51,256 bases of DNA from an uncultured Flavobacteriaceae bacterium. GTDB lineage: Bacteria; Bacteroidota; Bacteroidia; Flavobacteriales; Flavobacteriaceae. Within the stretch, counting starts at the first letter, position 1, and every line of letters starts with the position of its first letter. The notes beneath the pieces are model-generated. The model made no database searches, was not told the origin of the DNA, and saw only the letters and a list, made by a program, of their open reading frames with translations. The DNA lies in assembly GCA_905479065.1 (NCBI GenBank), contig CAJQLB010000005.1, positions 1-51,256 on the forward strand, given 5' to 3'. This document shows positions 1 through 10,355 of the stretch, piece by piece. Position numbers and translations under genes: made by a program.

Positions 1-167
1 GACGAAGGATCACTTGAATTAAATAATGCGTTGTTAACGCTTAGGGTTCTAAGTATCGCACCCGTTTCGTAATCTAATACATCATAGATAGTTCCTTCTT
101 CCTCAGCACAAGAAGTGATTGAAGCAACTATTAATAATGAAAATAATATTTTAATTGTGTTTTTCAT
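1..167 (-). CDS. Outer-membrane lipoprotein, N-terminal part only (cut by window edge)
   Basis: Only the first 55 codons are visible. The start is a hydrophobic signal sequence ending in the lipobox-like string SITSC with Cys20, followed by acidic residues (AEEEG), so a lipoprotein signal peptide is very likely. It lies 17 nt downstream of the SusD-type gene on the same strand, the place where Sus-type loci usually carry an accessory surface lipoprotein. No domain can be named from what is visible. By position, and as inference only, it would belong to the same uptake operon. Confidence 0.75.
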   Translation of the reverse strand, partial: MKNTIKILFSLLIVASITSCAEEEGTIYDVLDYETGAILRTLSVNNALFNSSDPS

Positions 168-184
168 AATTACTCTTTTTTATA

Positions 185-1990
185 TTAATTAGCAGGGTTT
201 GTTACTCCTGAATCCCAAAATACTTGGGTAGCTAAGTCAGTTTTTTGATCGATACTTGGATTAGACGATACCTCTCCAGCAGGATACAATACTGAACGTG
301 GGAAATTACCTGGCGTCTCTTCTAATGATCTTGCTAAAGTTCTTGGGTGTCCAGTTCTTCTCACGAAATTAAAAGCATCATTACCAGCACCAAATTGCGC
401 TACTAACATTTGTTCTCCTAATATATCCATTTTATCTTTTTCTACTGGCCATCCAAAGCCGTCTAATGCAGACGTTGCAGGTGCAGCATTAAAAGCTGCG
501 ATAGTCTGCGCCACAAATGTGTCAATTCTACCTGCATCCATAGCTGATGCCATTGTCGCAGAATTTGCACTGCCATCAAGTGAACCAAATGATTGTACTT
601 TGGCAATTGATCTTCTCATTCCGTCTTCCATAGCTGATGCAGCCATTGCTGGATTTCCAGATGCTAAATACGCTTCTGCTCTATAAAAATCAACAAATGA
701 AGCTAACATGATTGGTTCGATTCCGGCACCACCACCACCTTCGTTGACACCAACTTGTTGACCGTAAGTACCGCCAATTGATTCTCCAACGTATGGGAAA
801 GCATCTTCTCTTCCGTCAAATTTACCACCTGAAGGGTAAACACTTGTTGCTGTTCTTGTAAATCCATCTGGAGGAGTTCCCTCATCATTACCATGAGATC
901 GACCCCAATATCCAATTTGAACTGAGCACCATATATCTTCGTCAGGTGTAAATTCTAAATGTGTTGGAACATTTTGTAATGAACACTGAAGTGTTTCTCC
1001 GTTTCCATCACCATTCGAAAGATAGGTTGTACCTGGAGCTCCGAATAAACCATTGACATCAGTATATAAGGCATAACTACCTGGTGTTCTCCAGTTTTGT
1101 CTGTAAAAGTAGAAACGTCTTCTTGGATCAACTTCAGGACGAATTCCTACAGCTGGACCAAAATCTCCGTAATCACCTGCCATTAAATTCATCAACCAAT
1201 TTGATTGATAGATTCCAGCACCATCAGAACGATAGTCTGTTACATAATCAGGATGTCGTGTATCTGGTGATAAATCTTGTGTTCCGTGTGACCATTGTAA
1301 GTCATCAGCAGTAGTTGATATTACGTTTGTTGCACTTGTCACTGCTCCATAGTTTCCTTGTGCTAAATTAGAGCGCATTATCATGGTGTTAGCAAATTTT
1401 ATCCACTTACTAGTATCACCACCGTAATAAAAATCTGTAGCAGTTCCTGCAGATGCTCCATTTAAATATCCTTTAGCTTCTTCTAATAGTGCTAAAGCAT
1501 CGGCGTAAACTTGTGCGTCATCGTCAAGTGCAGGCGAAGGAAATTCGCCAGGATTGTTTGCTTCACTGTAAACAATATCACCTAACCAATCTACAAGATT
1601 TAACATGATTGTCGCTTGCATAGTTTTTGCAACTCCTAAATGGAATGATAAATCATTGTCAGCTGAGTTTGCAGCTTCTATTGAAGCGATGTCTGGAAGC
1701 ATGTCTGCGTAAAAATTGTTCCAAGTGGTTGAAACCGTTCCAGAACCGTAACGCTGAAAATAATTTCTCGTTCCCATTACAAGGAGTCTTCCTGTAGTTG
1801 AACCTTCAAAATTTAATTCAGACATTGCTCCTCTGAAATCAATTTGAATTCTATTCAAGACTAAGTCCGGATCTGCCGTTGTCAAGGCAATAGGATTTTC
1901 GAGTTTTTCTAACTCTATTGTCTCACAAGAGTAGAACATTGTGCCCGAGGCTACCAATGTTAAGATTAATAATTTATAAATGTTTTTCAT
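185..1990 (-). CDS. SusD/RagB-family nutrient-binding outer-membrane lipoprotein (SusD_2-like)
   Basis: Family knowledge: SusD-type lipoproteins cap the SusC transporter and bind the ligand outside the outer membrane. The 601-residue protein begins MKNIYKLLILTLVASG and has Cys22 after FYS as the likely lipidated residue. The N-terminal part (NPIALTTADPDLVLNRIQ) and the C-terminal part (EQMLVAQFGAGNDAFNFVRRTGHPR) resemble the SusD_2 branch rather than classical starch-binding SusD. The internal ATG is preferred over an ATG nine codons upstream because it places the signal peptide at the N terminus. It is 71 nt downstream of the susC-type gene and presumably cotranscribed. The substrate cannot be read from the sequence. 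Confidence 0.93.
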   Translation of the reverse strand: MKNIYKLLILTLVASGTMFYSCETIELEKLENPIALTTADPDLVLNRIQIDFRGAMSELNFEGSTTGRLLVMGTRNYFQRYGSGTVSTTWNNFYADMLPDIASIEAANSADNDLSFHLGVAKTMQATIMLNLVDWLGDIVYSEANNPGEFPSPALDDDAQVYADALALLEEAKGYLNGASAGTATDFYYGGDTSKWIKFANTMIMRSNLAQGNYGAVTSATNVISTTADDLQWSHGTQDLSPDTRHPDYVTDYRSDGAGIYQSNWLMNLMAGDYGDFGPAVGIRPEVDPRRRFYFYRQNWRTPGSYALYTDVNGLFGAPGTTYLSNGDGNGETLQCSLQNVPTHLEFTPDEDIWCSVQIGYWGRSHGNDEGTPPDGFTRTATSVYPSGGKFDGREDAFPYVGESIGGTYGQQVGVNEGGGGAGIEPIMLASFVDFYRAEAYLASGNPAMAASAMEDGMRRSIAKVQSFGSLDGSANSATMASAMDAGRIDTFVAQTIAAFNAAPATSALDGFGWPVEKDKMDILGEQMLVAQFGAGNDAFNFVRRTGHPRTLARSLEETPGNFPRSVLYPAGEVSSNPSIDQKTDLATQVFWDSGVTNPAN

Positions 1991-2061
1991 AATTGTGATT
2001 TTATATATAAGATGCAACTGTTACTAAAAGGTTGCGCCTTATTGTGTCTTTTTTTTAGTTA

Positions 2062-5000
2062 TTAGAATGATGCTTTTATACTAAGACCCCATCTCTTTGA
2101 GCTTGGTCCGTTTAAATAATCATAACCTCTACCATTACCAACACCTACACCTGCAACATTTGGATCAAAGTTTGCTGCGTCAGGCGTGTTATATGCATCA
2201 TACCATAAATTGAAACCACTAGCCGTTATTGATAGTGCTCCAAAAGGTGTTTTGTCTAAGAATTTTTCTGGGAATGAATATCCAAAAGAAACTTCTTGTA
2301 ATCTAATCACTGACCCATCCCATACATTTAATTCAGAAGGACCGAATAAAACGTTGTTAAAGTAATATGATGAGTTGTTGATTTGTAATGTATTTGGTAA
2401 ACCAGTTGCTTGATTTACACCAGGAAGAATGAATGTGTTTTTTCTATCTTCAGGTATCAATCCACGACCAAGTAATGTCGAAACTGTAGCTGAGTGAATG
2501 TCACCACCACTAACATGACTTATTTGGAATCCAAGATTAAAGTTTTTGTAAGACAAACTGTTAATAAAGTTCATTACATAATCAGGATTAGGATTACCAA
2601 TTATTGGTGTAATTGTTCTTGAACCAGGTGTCCCTAATGGAACTTCATTTCCGTTACTGTCAATAGCCATTTGCGTTCCTGACACATAGTTACCTGAAGT
2701 GTCTACTAGGAAGTTACCATCGGCATCTCTTTCAATTCTTGAACCAATCATGACACCTAACTGTTGACCTTCGATAGCTGCATTACCTTGGTTTGAGAAA
2801 CCTGCGTAAACAATTTGATCATCAGCTTGTTCTGTTACAATTTGCTCACTCTTCGTGAAGTTAACTCTTGTATTCCAGTTGAAACCATTGTTATCACTTC
2901 TGAATAAATCAGCAGATAAATCAATTTCCCATCCGTCTCCTTCTACTTTACCAATATTAGTTTGTGTAAATGTAAAACCTGTAGATTCTGGTAACGGTTT
3001 GTTAACAATTAAATCTTTAGATTGTCTATCGAAGTATGATAATGCTAGATTAACTCTGTTGTCTAAGAATTTCGCATCGAAACCAACTTCAAATTCACTA
3101 ATAAGCTCTGGTTTTAAATCTGGATTCGCATTGGTGTTACTAATTGTATTCGTAACTACTGCTCCAGACGCACCACCATTAGCTTGTGTATTTTGACCTA
3201 CTGAGAGGGCTGTTGGATATCCACCTGGGAAACCAGCTGAAGTACCTAAACCTGCTCTTAATTTTAAATAATTAAGTCCTTTTCCACTAGCAGATTTAAA
3301 GTTTTCAAATGCTGCTGTAGGCAAAAATGATAAACTGACACTTGGGTAAAACTGACTGTTGTTTTCAGTTGGTAAGTTTGATACCCAGTCGTTTCGTCCT
3401 GAAAAGGTTACGAACGCATAGTTATCATAATCAAATGTCGCTTCACCAAACACACCAATAATATTTCTAAAGCTGTAAGCTTGAATTGGCGCTTGGTTTG
3501 TAAAGTTAGAATGTGCGATAAGCCCAAATACAACTTGACCATCACTTTGAACACCTTTTTGGTCAAATGTTCTTGATCTACTTGTTGCACCCGCTGTAAA
3601 TGTTACACCTAATTTTTCATCATTGGTTAAATTGTAGTTACCACCAATTGAAACGAAGTGATCCCAAATACTAACATTATTATCCCAAGTATCGTAGAAT
3701 CCAAATATGGCATCGTTGAAATTAACACCATTTTTATTCGATTGAGCATTATTACGCTCATTGTACCAGTCAATACCAGCACGATAGGTAATATTTAAGT
3801 TATCGTTGATTTCATACATCAAGTTAGCAGTACCGAAAATACGATTTGTTAATTGTCCGTTTTGTGCATTTGCTACAGACCATCTAGGGTTGATAATGTC
3901 GTTACCATTTCTGTAGTAAATAGATCCACCATTTTCAGGTAATTCCCATTCAAGACCCATTAAATCAACGTTTCTTGGAGTAAAGAATACATTACCAAAT
4001 GTTGACCATCCAGCAGTACCATTACCTTGAGAAGTTGCAATAGGAGGTGAAGTTACTTTGTTACGAGAATAGTTTAACGACGCATTAACCGTAAATTTAT
4101 TCGACAATTTGGCACGTCCACCAACAGAAAGAGTGTTTCTTCTGATACCGTTTCCTGGTGTAAACCCTTTTTCGTCTAAGTGACCATAATTTACATTATA
4201 AGAAAAGTTACCATCAGTAGAAGCACCTCTAATATTTAAAGATGTATTACTTACTCCACCTGATCTAAAGAAATTTTCAACACTGTTATAAGGTTGCCAA
4301 GCATAACGCTGACCTGTGTATGTATTGTTTAATTCGTTGTTACCTCCAAGGAAGTTATTTAAGAAAGCAGAAGATCCATAAGGATGTTCAACTGTTCCAT
4401 CAGGTTGAATAGTACCTGCAGGGTCATTTAAATACCCATCAACACCATCAGCTGCGAATCCTGGACCCCAGTTAGAGAAGAACCATCCAAATGATTGATC
4501 AAAACCACCACCATATTTATCTTGGTAGTCAGGTAATGATGCAATTTCGTTAACGAAATAAGATTGATTCACTGTGATTTCAGTTTTCTTTGGACCAGCG
4601 CCACCGCCTTGACCAGATTTGGTTGTAATAACAATTACACCATTTCTACCAGCAGTACCATATAATGTAGCAGCTGCTAAACCTTTCAAGACATTCACAC
4701 TTGCAATGTTATTTGGATCTAAATCCAAGAACCTTGAAGATCCAACATTACCAGAAACGAAATTACCTTGTGAGTTAGTATCACTACTGAAAGGAACTCC
4801 ATCTACAACAAATAATGCTTGGTTACTACCAGTTATGGAACTGTAACCTCTAATAACAACATTTGTAGCAGAACCTGAAGTACCACTTTGCGAAGTAATT
4901 TGAACACCGGAAGCTTTTCCAGATAATACTCTGGCAACATCTCCCTCAGTACGCTGCTCCAATTCTTCAGCACTTACTTCACTTACAGCATAACCAAGAG

Positions 5001-5352
5001 CTTTCTTCTCTCGTTTAATACCTTGTGCAGTCACAACCACCTCATCAAGCATGGCCGCATCTTCTTCCATAGTAACATCTATGGTATTTGAAGCTCCAAC
5101 AGTTTGTTCAACTGTCTTTTGACCTACATAGGTAAATGTTAAAACGTCTCCCGTACTGGCACTGATGCTGTAGTTTCCATCAAAATCAGTCTGGGTTCCA
5201 TTTGTAGTTCCTTTGACAATAATATTAACCCCAGGAAGAGGCATTCCAGAATTATCTGAAACTGTTCCTGAAATTGTTTTTTCTTGTGCAAACGTAAATT
5301 GCACAACAAACGCCAGTAATAGCGTTAAAATTCCACTAAACTTTGTTTTCAT
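2062..5352 (-). CDS. SusC/RagA-family TonB-linked outer-membrane transporter
   Basis: The 1096-residue protein is a TonB-dependent transporter that would form the membrane channel under the neighbouring SusD lipoprotein. Visible in order: a signal peptide (1-22, ending FTFAQ), a carboxypeptidase-regulatory-like domain (about 25-100, starting ISGTVSDNSGMPLPGVNI), a TonB-box-like segment LDEVVVTA near residue 107, a plug domain (about 115-245, with VVIRGYSSITG and ALFVVDGVPF), and a long beta-barrel ending in an aromatic residue (SIKASF). The start MKTKFSG is preferred over an ATG 27 codons upstream because it gives a normal signal peptide. No glycoside hydrolase, peptidase or sigma/anti-sigma pair is adjacent, so the ligand is unknown. 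Confidence 0.95.
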   Translation of the reverse strand: MKTKFSGILTLLLAFVVQFTFAQEKTISGTVSDNSGMPLPGVNIIVKGTTNGTQTDFDGNYSISASTGDVLTFTYVGQKTVEQTVGASNTIDVTMEEDAAMLDEVVVTAQGIKREKKALGYAVSEVSAEELEQRTEGDVARVLSGKASGVQITSQSGTSGSATNVVIRGYSSITGSNQALFVVDGVPFSSDTNSQGNFVSGNVGSSRFLDLDPNNIASVNVLKGLAAATLYGTAGRNGVIVITTKSGQGGGAGPKKTEITVNQSYFVNEIASLPDYQDKYGGGFDQSFGWFFSNWGPGFAADGVDGYLNDPAGTIQPDGTVEHPYGSSAFLNNFLGGNNELNNTYTGQRYAWQPYNSVENFFRSGGVSNTSLNIRGASTDGNFSYNVNYGHLDEKGFTPGNGIRRNTLSVGGRAKLSNKFTVNASLNYSRNKVTSPPIATSQGNGTAGWSTFGNVFFTPRNVDLMGLEWELPENGGSIYYRNGNDIINPRWSVANAQNGQLTNRIFGTANLMYEINDNLNITYRAGIDWYNERNNAQSNKNGVNFNDAIFGFYDTWDNNVSIWDHFVSIGGNYNLTNDEKLGVTFTAGATSRSRTFDQKGVQSDGQVVFGLIAHSNFTNQAPIQAYSFRNIIGVFGEATFDYDNYAFVTFSGRNDWVSNLPTENNSQFYPSVSLSFLPTAAFENFKSASGKGLNYLKLRAGLGTSAGFPGGYPTALSVGQNTQANGGASGAVVTNTISNTNANPDLKPELISEFEVGFDAKFLDNRVNLALSYFDRQSKDLIVNKPLPESTGFTFTQTNIGKVEGDGWEIDLSADLFRSDNNGFNWNTRVNFTKSEQIVTEQADDQIVYAGFSNQGNAAIEGQQLGVMIGSRIERDADGNFLVDTSGNYVSGTQMAIDSNGNEVPLGTPGSRTITPIIGNPNPDYVMNFINSLSYKNFNLGFQISHVSGGDIHSATVSTLLGRGLIPEDRKNTFILPGVNQATGLPNTLQINNSSYYFNNVLFGPSELNVWDGSVIRLQEVSFGYSFPEKFLDKTPFGALSITASGFNLWYDAYNTPDAANFDPNVAGVGVGNGRGYDYLNGPSSKRWGLSIKASF

Positions 5353-5471
5353 TTTATAATTTATTTGAATTAGTCTACGCCAAAAATCATAATAAAAAGT
5401 TAATAAAGCAATTTTTATTTGCAAAAATTTCATTTTTTTTTGAAAACCTTTCAGTGAACTAAAGCGAATTG

Positions 5472-7205
5472 TTAGAATACTGTGCTAAGACTTAAGTGAA
5501 TTTTTGAACTATTTAAATTGAAGTTTTGTTTTTCTTTTTTGCCATTTGCGTAAATAAATTTCAATAAACCGGCTTTTGTGACAATTCCAAACCCAATTCC
5601 AAACCCAAATAATTTATCTTGAATGTTAATTGCGTTATTCTCGTAATAAGCTGCATCGGTAATCGTATTTACGTAAAAGTTTGTGTTGAGTCTATAACGG
5701 TATTCTAAATTTACATAACCCAATTCATTTGCTTGAATGCTATTTTCTTCAAAACCTCGAATGGAGTTGATTCCGCCAAATCGAAATAACTCGTTTGTAA
5801 AGTAATTGTTTGATTGTAATGTTTGGTAATTACTTTTGACATAAAGACTATTTTTATTGTCTAGATTGAATATTTTAGAAATATTAATTTTCAATTCAAC
5901 TTGTGCGATGCTTTCATTTGTTGTTTCTCTCTGCCCAAAACCTGCTGATGTTGAAATTTCAAAATTGTTCGGAAATAAAAAATCATTGGAATTGAATTTT
6001 TTGAAATGGTATGTTAAATCGTAATAGGTAGTATTGTAATCATTTAGCATTAATTCTTCCGAATTAGCAAGCAGATTATTTGAGACGATTGATCTAACAC
6101 CAGCAGCTATTTTGTGCTTTGAATTTATTTGATAATATAGTTTCAAATTTTGACTAACTGTCGTAAAGGAGGTGTCTTTTTTAAAAATATTTAAATCAAA
6201 CTCTGTTCCTATTGGAGTTCCAAGTACATAAGGCATCGATAATCTCAAATCAAATGTTTTTTGACTATTCTCATCACTTTTGTAGAGGAGTTTAAATTGT
6301 TCTCCAAAATTTAAGTTATTTGTTAAACTCAGATTTAAATAGCCATCAAACTCTATTTTTTTTGAAATTTCATTAGTACCAAACCCGAGAAAACCGTCAA
6401 AGGTATTGCTTTTTGTTTTTTCTAGATAAAGGTAAACGGTTGTCGAATCTTTTGTAAAAAGAACCTCTGGTGGTTTAGTTTGATTTGCAAAAATTAAATT
6501 ATCGAGTTTTTTAGTCTTTTTATTTAACTGTTCTAAGTTAAAAGATTGCTCTTCTTTTATTTTTAGAAAGTATTTAATGAATGAACGTGGAAATTTCGAA
6601 TATCCTTTAATGATAACATCATTAACGTTTCTTCTACTTTTAGTATCTATTACTAGATTTGCTTGAAGATTAACAGAATCTTTTTTTTGAATGTTTTCTA
6701 GTGTCACGGTAGTAAATGGCGCACCCTCATTCGCTAAATCAGAATTTATACGATTTAGCACAGATTCAAGATTCGATAGAGTGGTTACAAAATAGTTGTC
6801 GCCATGTTGCGTTAACATTGATTGAAACAGGTTACTAGATACAAGCTCTTTTTGGTGATATATATATATGGTGTAAAATTTCTTTCTTAAATGTATTTTT
6901 GAAAGGAAAGTACTGTCATTGATTTTGGTTGGTTTTGAAACTTCACTTTCAATGTAACCGATATACTGAAGTTTTTTGTGAGTATCGTTTAACTCTTTTT
7001 GTAATGACATAAAATCATTAAAACGTTGTTTATATGATAATGAATCAATTAAACGTGATTCTTTCAAATTATCACCTTGTATTTTTAGATAGACATTTTG
7101 TGACTGTCCCCATATAGTTTGACCTACGATGATGATTAAAAACAAGGTTCTGAAATACAAATACCGCAACAAGACGTTTTTATGTAAAATTAAAAGAAAA
7201 ACCAT
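5472..7205 (-). CDS. BamA/TamA-type (Omp85) outer-membrane protein
   Basis: The 577-residue protein has an N-terminal hydrophobic export segment (about 8-34, ending IWGQ), POTRA-like sequence (about 190-265, including VNDVIIKGYSKFPRSFIKYFLKI) and a C-terminal beta-barrel from about residue 268. The barrel carries FGGINSIRGFEE with IRGF at about 482-485, matching the conserved (V/I)RGF motif of the Omp85 lid loop. It ends in an aromatic residue (STVF). It is shorter than BamA, with room for perhaps two POTRA units, and its specific job (protein insertion, secretion or lipid transport) cannot be assigned. It is divergent from the ribosomal operon, with about 134 nt between the two starts, and lies 119 nt upstream of the susC-type gene on the same strand. 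Confidence 0.8.
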   Translation of the reverse strand: MVFLLILHKNVLLRYLYFRTLFLIIIVGQTIWGQSQNVYLKIQGDNLKESRLIDSLSYKQRFNDFMSLQKELNDTHKKLQYIGYIESEVSKPTKINDSTFLSKIHLRKKFYTIYIYHQKELVSSNLFQSMLTQHGDNYFVTTLSNLESVLNRINSDLANEGAPFTTVTLENIQKKDSVNLQANLVIDTKSRRNVNDVIIKGYSKFPRSFIKYFLKIKEEQSFNLEQLNKKTKKLDNLIFANQTKPPEVLFTKDSTTVYLYLEKTKSNTFDGFLGFGTNEISKKIEFDGYLNLSLTNNLNFGEQFKLLYKSDENSQKTFDLRLSMPYVLGTPIGTEFDLNIFKKDTSFTTVSQNLKLYYQINSKHKIAAGVRSIVSNNLLANSEELMLNDYNTTYYDLTYHFKKFNSNDFLFPNNFEISTSAGFGQRETTNESIAQVELKINISKIFNLDNKNSLYVKSNYQTLQSNNYFTNELFRFGGINSIRGFEENSIQANELGYVNLEYRYRLNTNFYVNTITDAAYYENNAINIQDKLFGFGIGFGIVTKAGLLKFIYANGKKEKQNFNLNSSKIHLSLSTVF

Positions 7206-7265
7206 TTAAAAGTTATAGTTGATGAAATAATTTTTTAATCTGACACAAAATATATAGAATATGGT

Positions 7266-7314
7266 TTGAATAATTCATTTTAATTTCTACCTTTGCAGCC
7301 CTCTAAGAAGAGGG
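7266..7314 (+). promoter_or_regulatory. Promoter of the str/S10/spc/alpha super-operon with a hairpin at the transcript start
   Basis: A TTG (7266-7268) and a TACCTTTG (7288-7295) are separated by 19 nt and match the Bacteroidota -33/-7 consensus (TTG ... TAnnTTTG). The expected transcript start falls on a perfect hairpin, CCCTCT-AAGA-AGAGGG (7299-7314), upstream of the rpsL ATG at 7340. The discriminator just after the -7 box is GC-rich (CAGCCC) in otherwise AT-rich DNA. Confidence 0.8.
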
Positions 7315-7339
7315 TTTTAAAAAAATATTAGAAAATAAT

Positions 7340-7714
7340 ATGCCAACAATTTCACAATTAGTAAGAAAAGGAAGAGCCAAAATAACTAAGAAGAGTAAAT
7401 CGGCCGCTTTAAATTCTTGTCCACAAAGACGTGGGGTTTGTACGCGTGTTTACACTACAACACCAAAAAAACCAAATTCAGCAATGAGAAAAGTTGCAAG
7501 GGTTCGGTTAACAAATGGTAATGAAGTGAATGCTTACATCCCAGGAGAAGGACATAATTTACAGGAGCACTCGATAGTATTAGTTAGAGGTGGAAGGGTA
7601 AAAGATTTGCCAGGAGTTAGATATCACATTGTTCGTGGCGCTTTAGACACCGCTGGTGTTGAAGGTCGTACGCAAAGAAGATCTAAATACGGAGCAAAAC
7701 GCCCAAAGAAGTAA
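7340..7714 (+). CDS. rpsL: 30S ribosomal protein uS12
   Basis: This 124-residue decoding-centre protein has the diagnostic [18 protein letters not shown] and [17 protein letters not shown] motifs. The lysines and surrounding residues where streptomycin-resistance substitutions usually arise look wild type. It is the first gene of the super-operon, directly behind the promoter, and 22 nt upstream of rpsG. The length is normal for bacterial S12. Confidence 0.99.
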   Translation: MPTISQLVRKGRAKITKKSKSAALNSCPQRRGVCTRVYTTTPKKPNSAMRKVARVRLTNGNEVNAYIPGEGHNLQEHSIVLVRGGRVKDLPGVRYHIVRGALDTAGVEGRTQRRSKYGAKRPKK

Positions 7715-7736
7715 CATTAAACTTTAAGAAGAAGAC

Positions 7737-8213
7737 ATGAGAAAAAGAGCAGCAAAAAAAAGACCGCTTCTACCAGACCCAAAATTTAACGATCAGTTAG
7801 TAACACGTTTTGTTAACATGATGATGTGGGATGGTAAAAAATCTGTGGCCTTTAAAATTTTTTACGATGCGATTGATGTCGTAGAGCAAAAGAATACAGA
7901 CGAAGAGAAGTCGGCACTAGAAATTTGGAAAGAGGCTTTATCAAACGTAATGCCTCACGTTGAAGTTCGCAGCCGTAGAGTTGGTGGGGCGACATTCCAA
8001 ATCCCAATGCAGATTCGTCCGGATCGTAAAGTTTCAACAGCCATGAAGTGGTTGATAAGCTACGCACGTAAGAGAAATGAAAAATCAATGGCACAAAAAT
8101 TAGCAGCAGAAATATTAGCTGCTGCGAAAGAGGAAGGTGCCGCCGTTAAAAAAAGAGTTGACACTCACAAAATGGCAGAAGCAAATAAAGCGTTCTCTCA
8201 CTTTAGATTTTAA
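7737..8213 (+). CDS. rpsG: 30S ribosomal protein uS7
   Basis: The 158-residue protein begins [20 protein letters not shown] and contains [18 protein letters not shown], the classic S7 signature. It nucleates assembly of the 30S head and contacts the tRNA exit site. It follows rpsL and precedes fusA by 4 nt, the usual str-operon order. The C terminus ([15 protein letters not shown]) is the common bacterial form. Confidence 0.99.
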   Translation: MRKRAAKKRPLLPDPKFNDQLVTRFVNMMMWDGKKSVAFKIFYDAIDVVEQKNTDEEKSALEIWKEALSNVMPHVEVRSRRVGGATFQIPMQIRPDRKVSTAMKWLISYARKRNEKSMAQKLAAEILAAAKEEGAAVKKRVDTHKMAEANKAFSHFRF

Positions 8214-8217
8214 TAAG

Positions 8218-10344
8218 ATGGCAAGAGATTTAAAATTCACAAGAAATATAGGTATTGCTGCGCACATTGATGCAGGAAAAACCACCACGACAGAACGTGT
8301 ATTGTATTACACAGGAGTCTCACACAAAATCGGAGAAGTCCATGACGGTGCTGCCACTATGGACTGGATGGAGCAGGAGCAGGAAAGAGGTATCACAATT
8401 ACTTCAGCTGCGACTACTTGTACTTGGCAGTTTCCTTTGGAAAACGCAAAGCCAACTCCAGAAACAAAAGGATATCACTTTAACATTATAGATACCCCAG
8501 GACACGTTGATTTTACGGTTGAAGTAAATCGATCATTACGTGTATTGGATGGTCTTGTATTTTTATTCAGTGCGGTTGATGGTGTTGAGCCACAATCGGA
8601 AACTAATTGGAGATTAGCAGACAATTATAAAGTACCCAGAATCGGTTTTGTTAACAAAATGGATCGTCAGGGGTCTGATTTTCTAGGAGTGTGTCAACAG
8701 GTTAAAGATATGTTGAAGTCAAATGCAGTGCCAATTGTTCTGAATATTGGTGATGAGGAAGACTTTAAGGGAGTTATTGACCTAGTTAAAAATCGAGCAA
8801 TTGTTTGGCACGATGATACGCAAGGAGCAACGTTCGATGTAATCGACATTCCGGAAGACATGAAAGAAGAAGCACGTAAATATCGTGCGCTATTGATAGA
8901 GGAAGTAGCGAGTTATGATGAAGATTTGTTGGAAAAATTCATGGAAGATGAGGATTCTATCACAGAAGAAGAAGTACATGCTGCACTAAGAGCTGCAGTT
9001 ATGGACATGGCAATTATTCCTATGATTTGTGGTTCAGCATTCAAAAATAAAGGTGTGCAATTTCTATTAGATGCGGTTTGCCGTTATTTACCATCTCCTA
9101 CAGACAAGGAAGGTATTGTGGGGATGAATCCAGATACTGATCAAGAAGAAATACGTAAGCCAGATGTCAAAGAGCCCTTTGCTGCTTTGGCTTTTAAAAT
9201 TGCTACAGACCCTTTTGTTGGGCGTTTAGCTTTTTTCCGTGCTTATTCAGGTCGTTTAGATGCAGGATCCTATGTATTAAATAACCGTTCTGGTAAAAAA
9301 GAACGTATTTCAAGGATTTATCAAATGCATGCCAACAAGCAAAATGCAATTGATTTTATAGAGGCTGGAGATATCGGTGCTGCTGTTGGATTTAAGTCGA
9401 TCAAGACTGGAGATACTTTAACAGATGAAAAGCATCCAATTGTTTTAGAGTCTATGGATTTTCCAGATCCAGTAATTGGTATAGCTGTTGAGCCAAAAAC
9501 AAAGGCTGATGTAGATAAATTAGGTATTGGTTTAGCTAAATTAGCTGAAGAGGATCCAACATTTACTGTGCGATCAGACGAAGCTTCTGGTCAAACCATC
9601 ATCTCAGGTATGGGTGAGCTTCACTTAGATGTTATTGTAGATCGTTTGAAACGTGAATTTAAGGTTGAAGTGAATCAAGGACAACCACAAGTTGAATATA
9701 AAGAAGCTATTACGCAACCTGCAGATCACAGAGAGGTTTATAAAAAGCAATCTGGTGGTCGAGGTAAATTTGCTGATATTGTATTTACAATCGAACCAGC
9801 AGCTGAAGGTGCAGTAGGTTTAGAGTTTGAATCCATAATCAAAGGGGGGAATGTTCCCAAAGAATTTATTCCATCAATTGAGAAAGGGTTTAAAATGGCA
9901 ATGCAAAATGGTCCTTTAGCAGGTTTCGAAGTCGATGCGATGAAAGTAACCTTGAAAGATGGGTCTTATCACGATGTTGATTCTGATCAATTATCATTCG
10001 AATTGGCTGCAAAGCTCGGATTTAAAAATTCAGCAAAAGCCGCTAAAGCGGTTATTATGGAGCCTATTATGAAGCTTGAGGTAATTACACCTGAAGAAAA
10101 CATGGGTGATATTGTTGGAGATTTAAATAGAAGGAGAGGTCAGGTTAGTGATATGGGAGATAGAGCCGGTGCAAAAACGGTTAAAGCTACTGTACCGCTA
10201 TCCGAAATGTTCGGCTATGTAACAACATTAAGAACGTTGTCTTCTGGACGTGCAACATCAACAATGGAATTTTCACACTATGCTGAAACACCTTCAAACG
10301 TATCAGAAGAGGTTATAAAAGCATCTAAAGGTGAGCAATCTTAA
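8218..10344 (+). CDS. fusA: Translation elongation factor G
   Basis: This 708-residue GTPase drives ribosomal translocation. Its G motifs are all visible: [15 protein letters not shown] (P-loop), the RGITI switch, [12 protein letters not shown] and GSAFKNKG. Domain IV/V signatures follow ([24 protein letters not shown]). The start [12 protein letters not shown] is preferred to an ATG 27 codons upstream that lies inside rpsG, because it begins at the normal EF-G N terminus. It is 11 nt upstream of rpsJ. tuf is not in this cluster. Confidence 0.99.
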   Translation: MARDLKFTRNIGIAAHIDAGKTTTTERVLYYTGVSHKIGEVHDGAATMDWMEQEQERGITITSAATTCTWQFPLENAKPTPETKGYHFNIIDTPGHVDFTVEVNRSLRVLDGLVFLFSAVDGVEPQSETNWRLADNYKVPRIGFVNKMDRQGSDFLGVCQQVKDMLKSNAVPIVLNIGDEEDFKGVIDLVKNRAIVWHDDTQGATFDVIDIPEDMKEEARKYRALLIEEVASYDEDLLEKFMEDEDSITEEEVHAALRAAVMDMAIIPMICGSAFKNKGVQFLLDAVCRYLPSPTDKEGIVGMNPDTDQEEIRKPDVKEPFAALAFKIATDPFVGRLAFFRAYSGRLDAGSYVLNNRSGKKERISRIYQMHANKQNAIDFIEAGDIGAAVGFKSIKTGDTLTDEKHPIVLESMDFPDPVIGIAVEPKTKADVDKLGIGLAKLAEEDPTFTVRSDEASGQTIISGMGELHLDVIVDRLKREFKVEVNQGQPQVEYKEAITQPADHREVYKKQSGGRGKFADIVFTIEPAAEGAVGLEFESIIKGGNVPKEFIPSIEKGFKMAMQNGPLAGFEVDAMKVTLKDGSYHDVDSDQLSFELAAKLGFKNSAKAAKAVIMEPIMKLEVITPEENMGDIVGDLNRRRGQVSDMGDRAGAKTVKATVPLSEMFGYVTTLRTLSSGRATSTMEFSHYAETPSNVSEEVIKASKGEQS

Positions 10345-10355
10345 AAGTTAAGAAA

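Noticed and set aside
2855-3196. A 113-codon plus-strand frame inside the susC-type gene
   Set aside because: It is entirely antisense to a clear TonB-dependent transporter, with no signal or domain of its own.
1-5352. Calling the Sus locus a starch utilisation system
   Set aside because: No glycoside hydrolase or SusR-type regulator is visible, and the SusD homologue resembles the SusD_2 branch; the ligand cannot be assigned.
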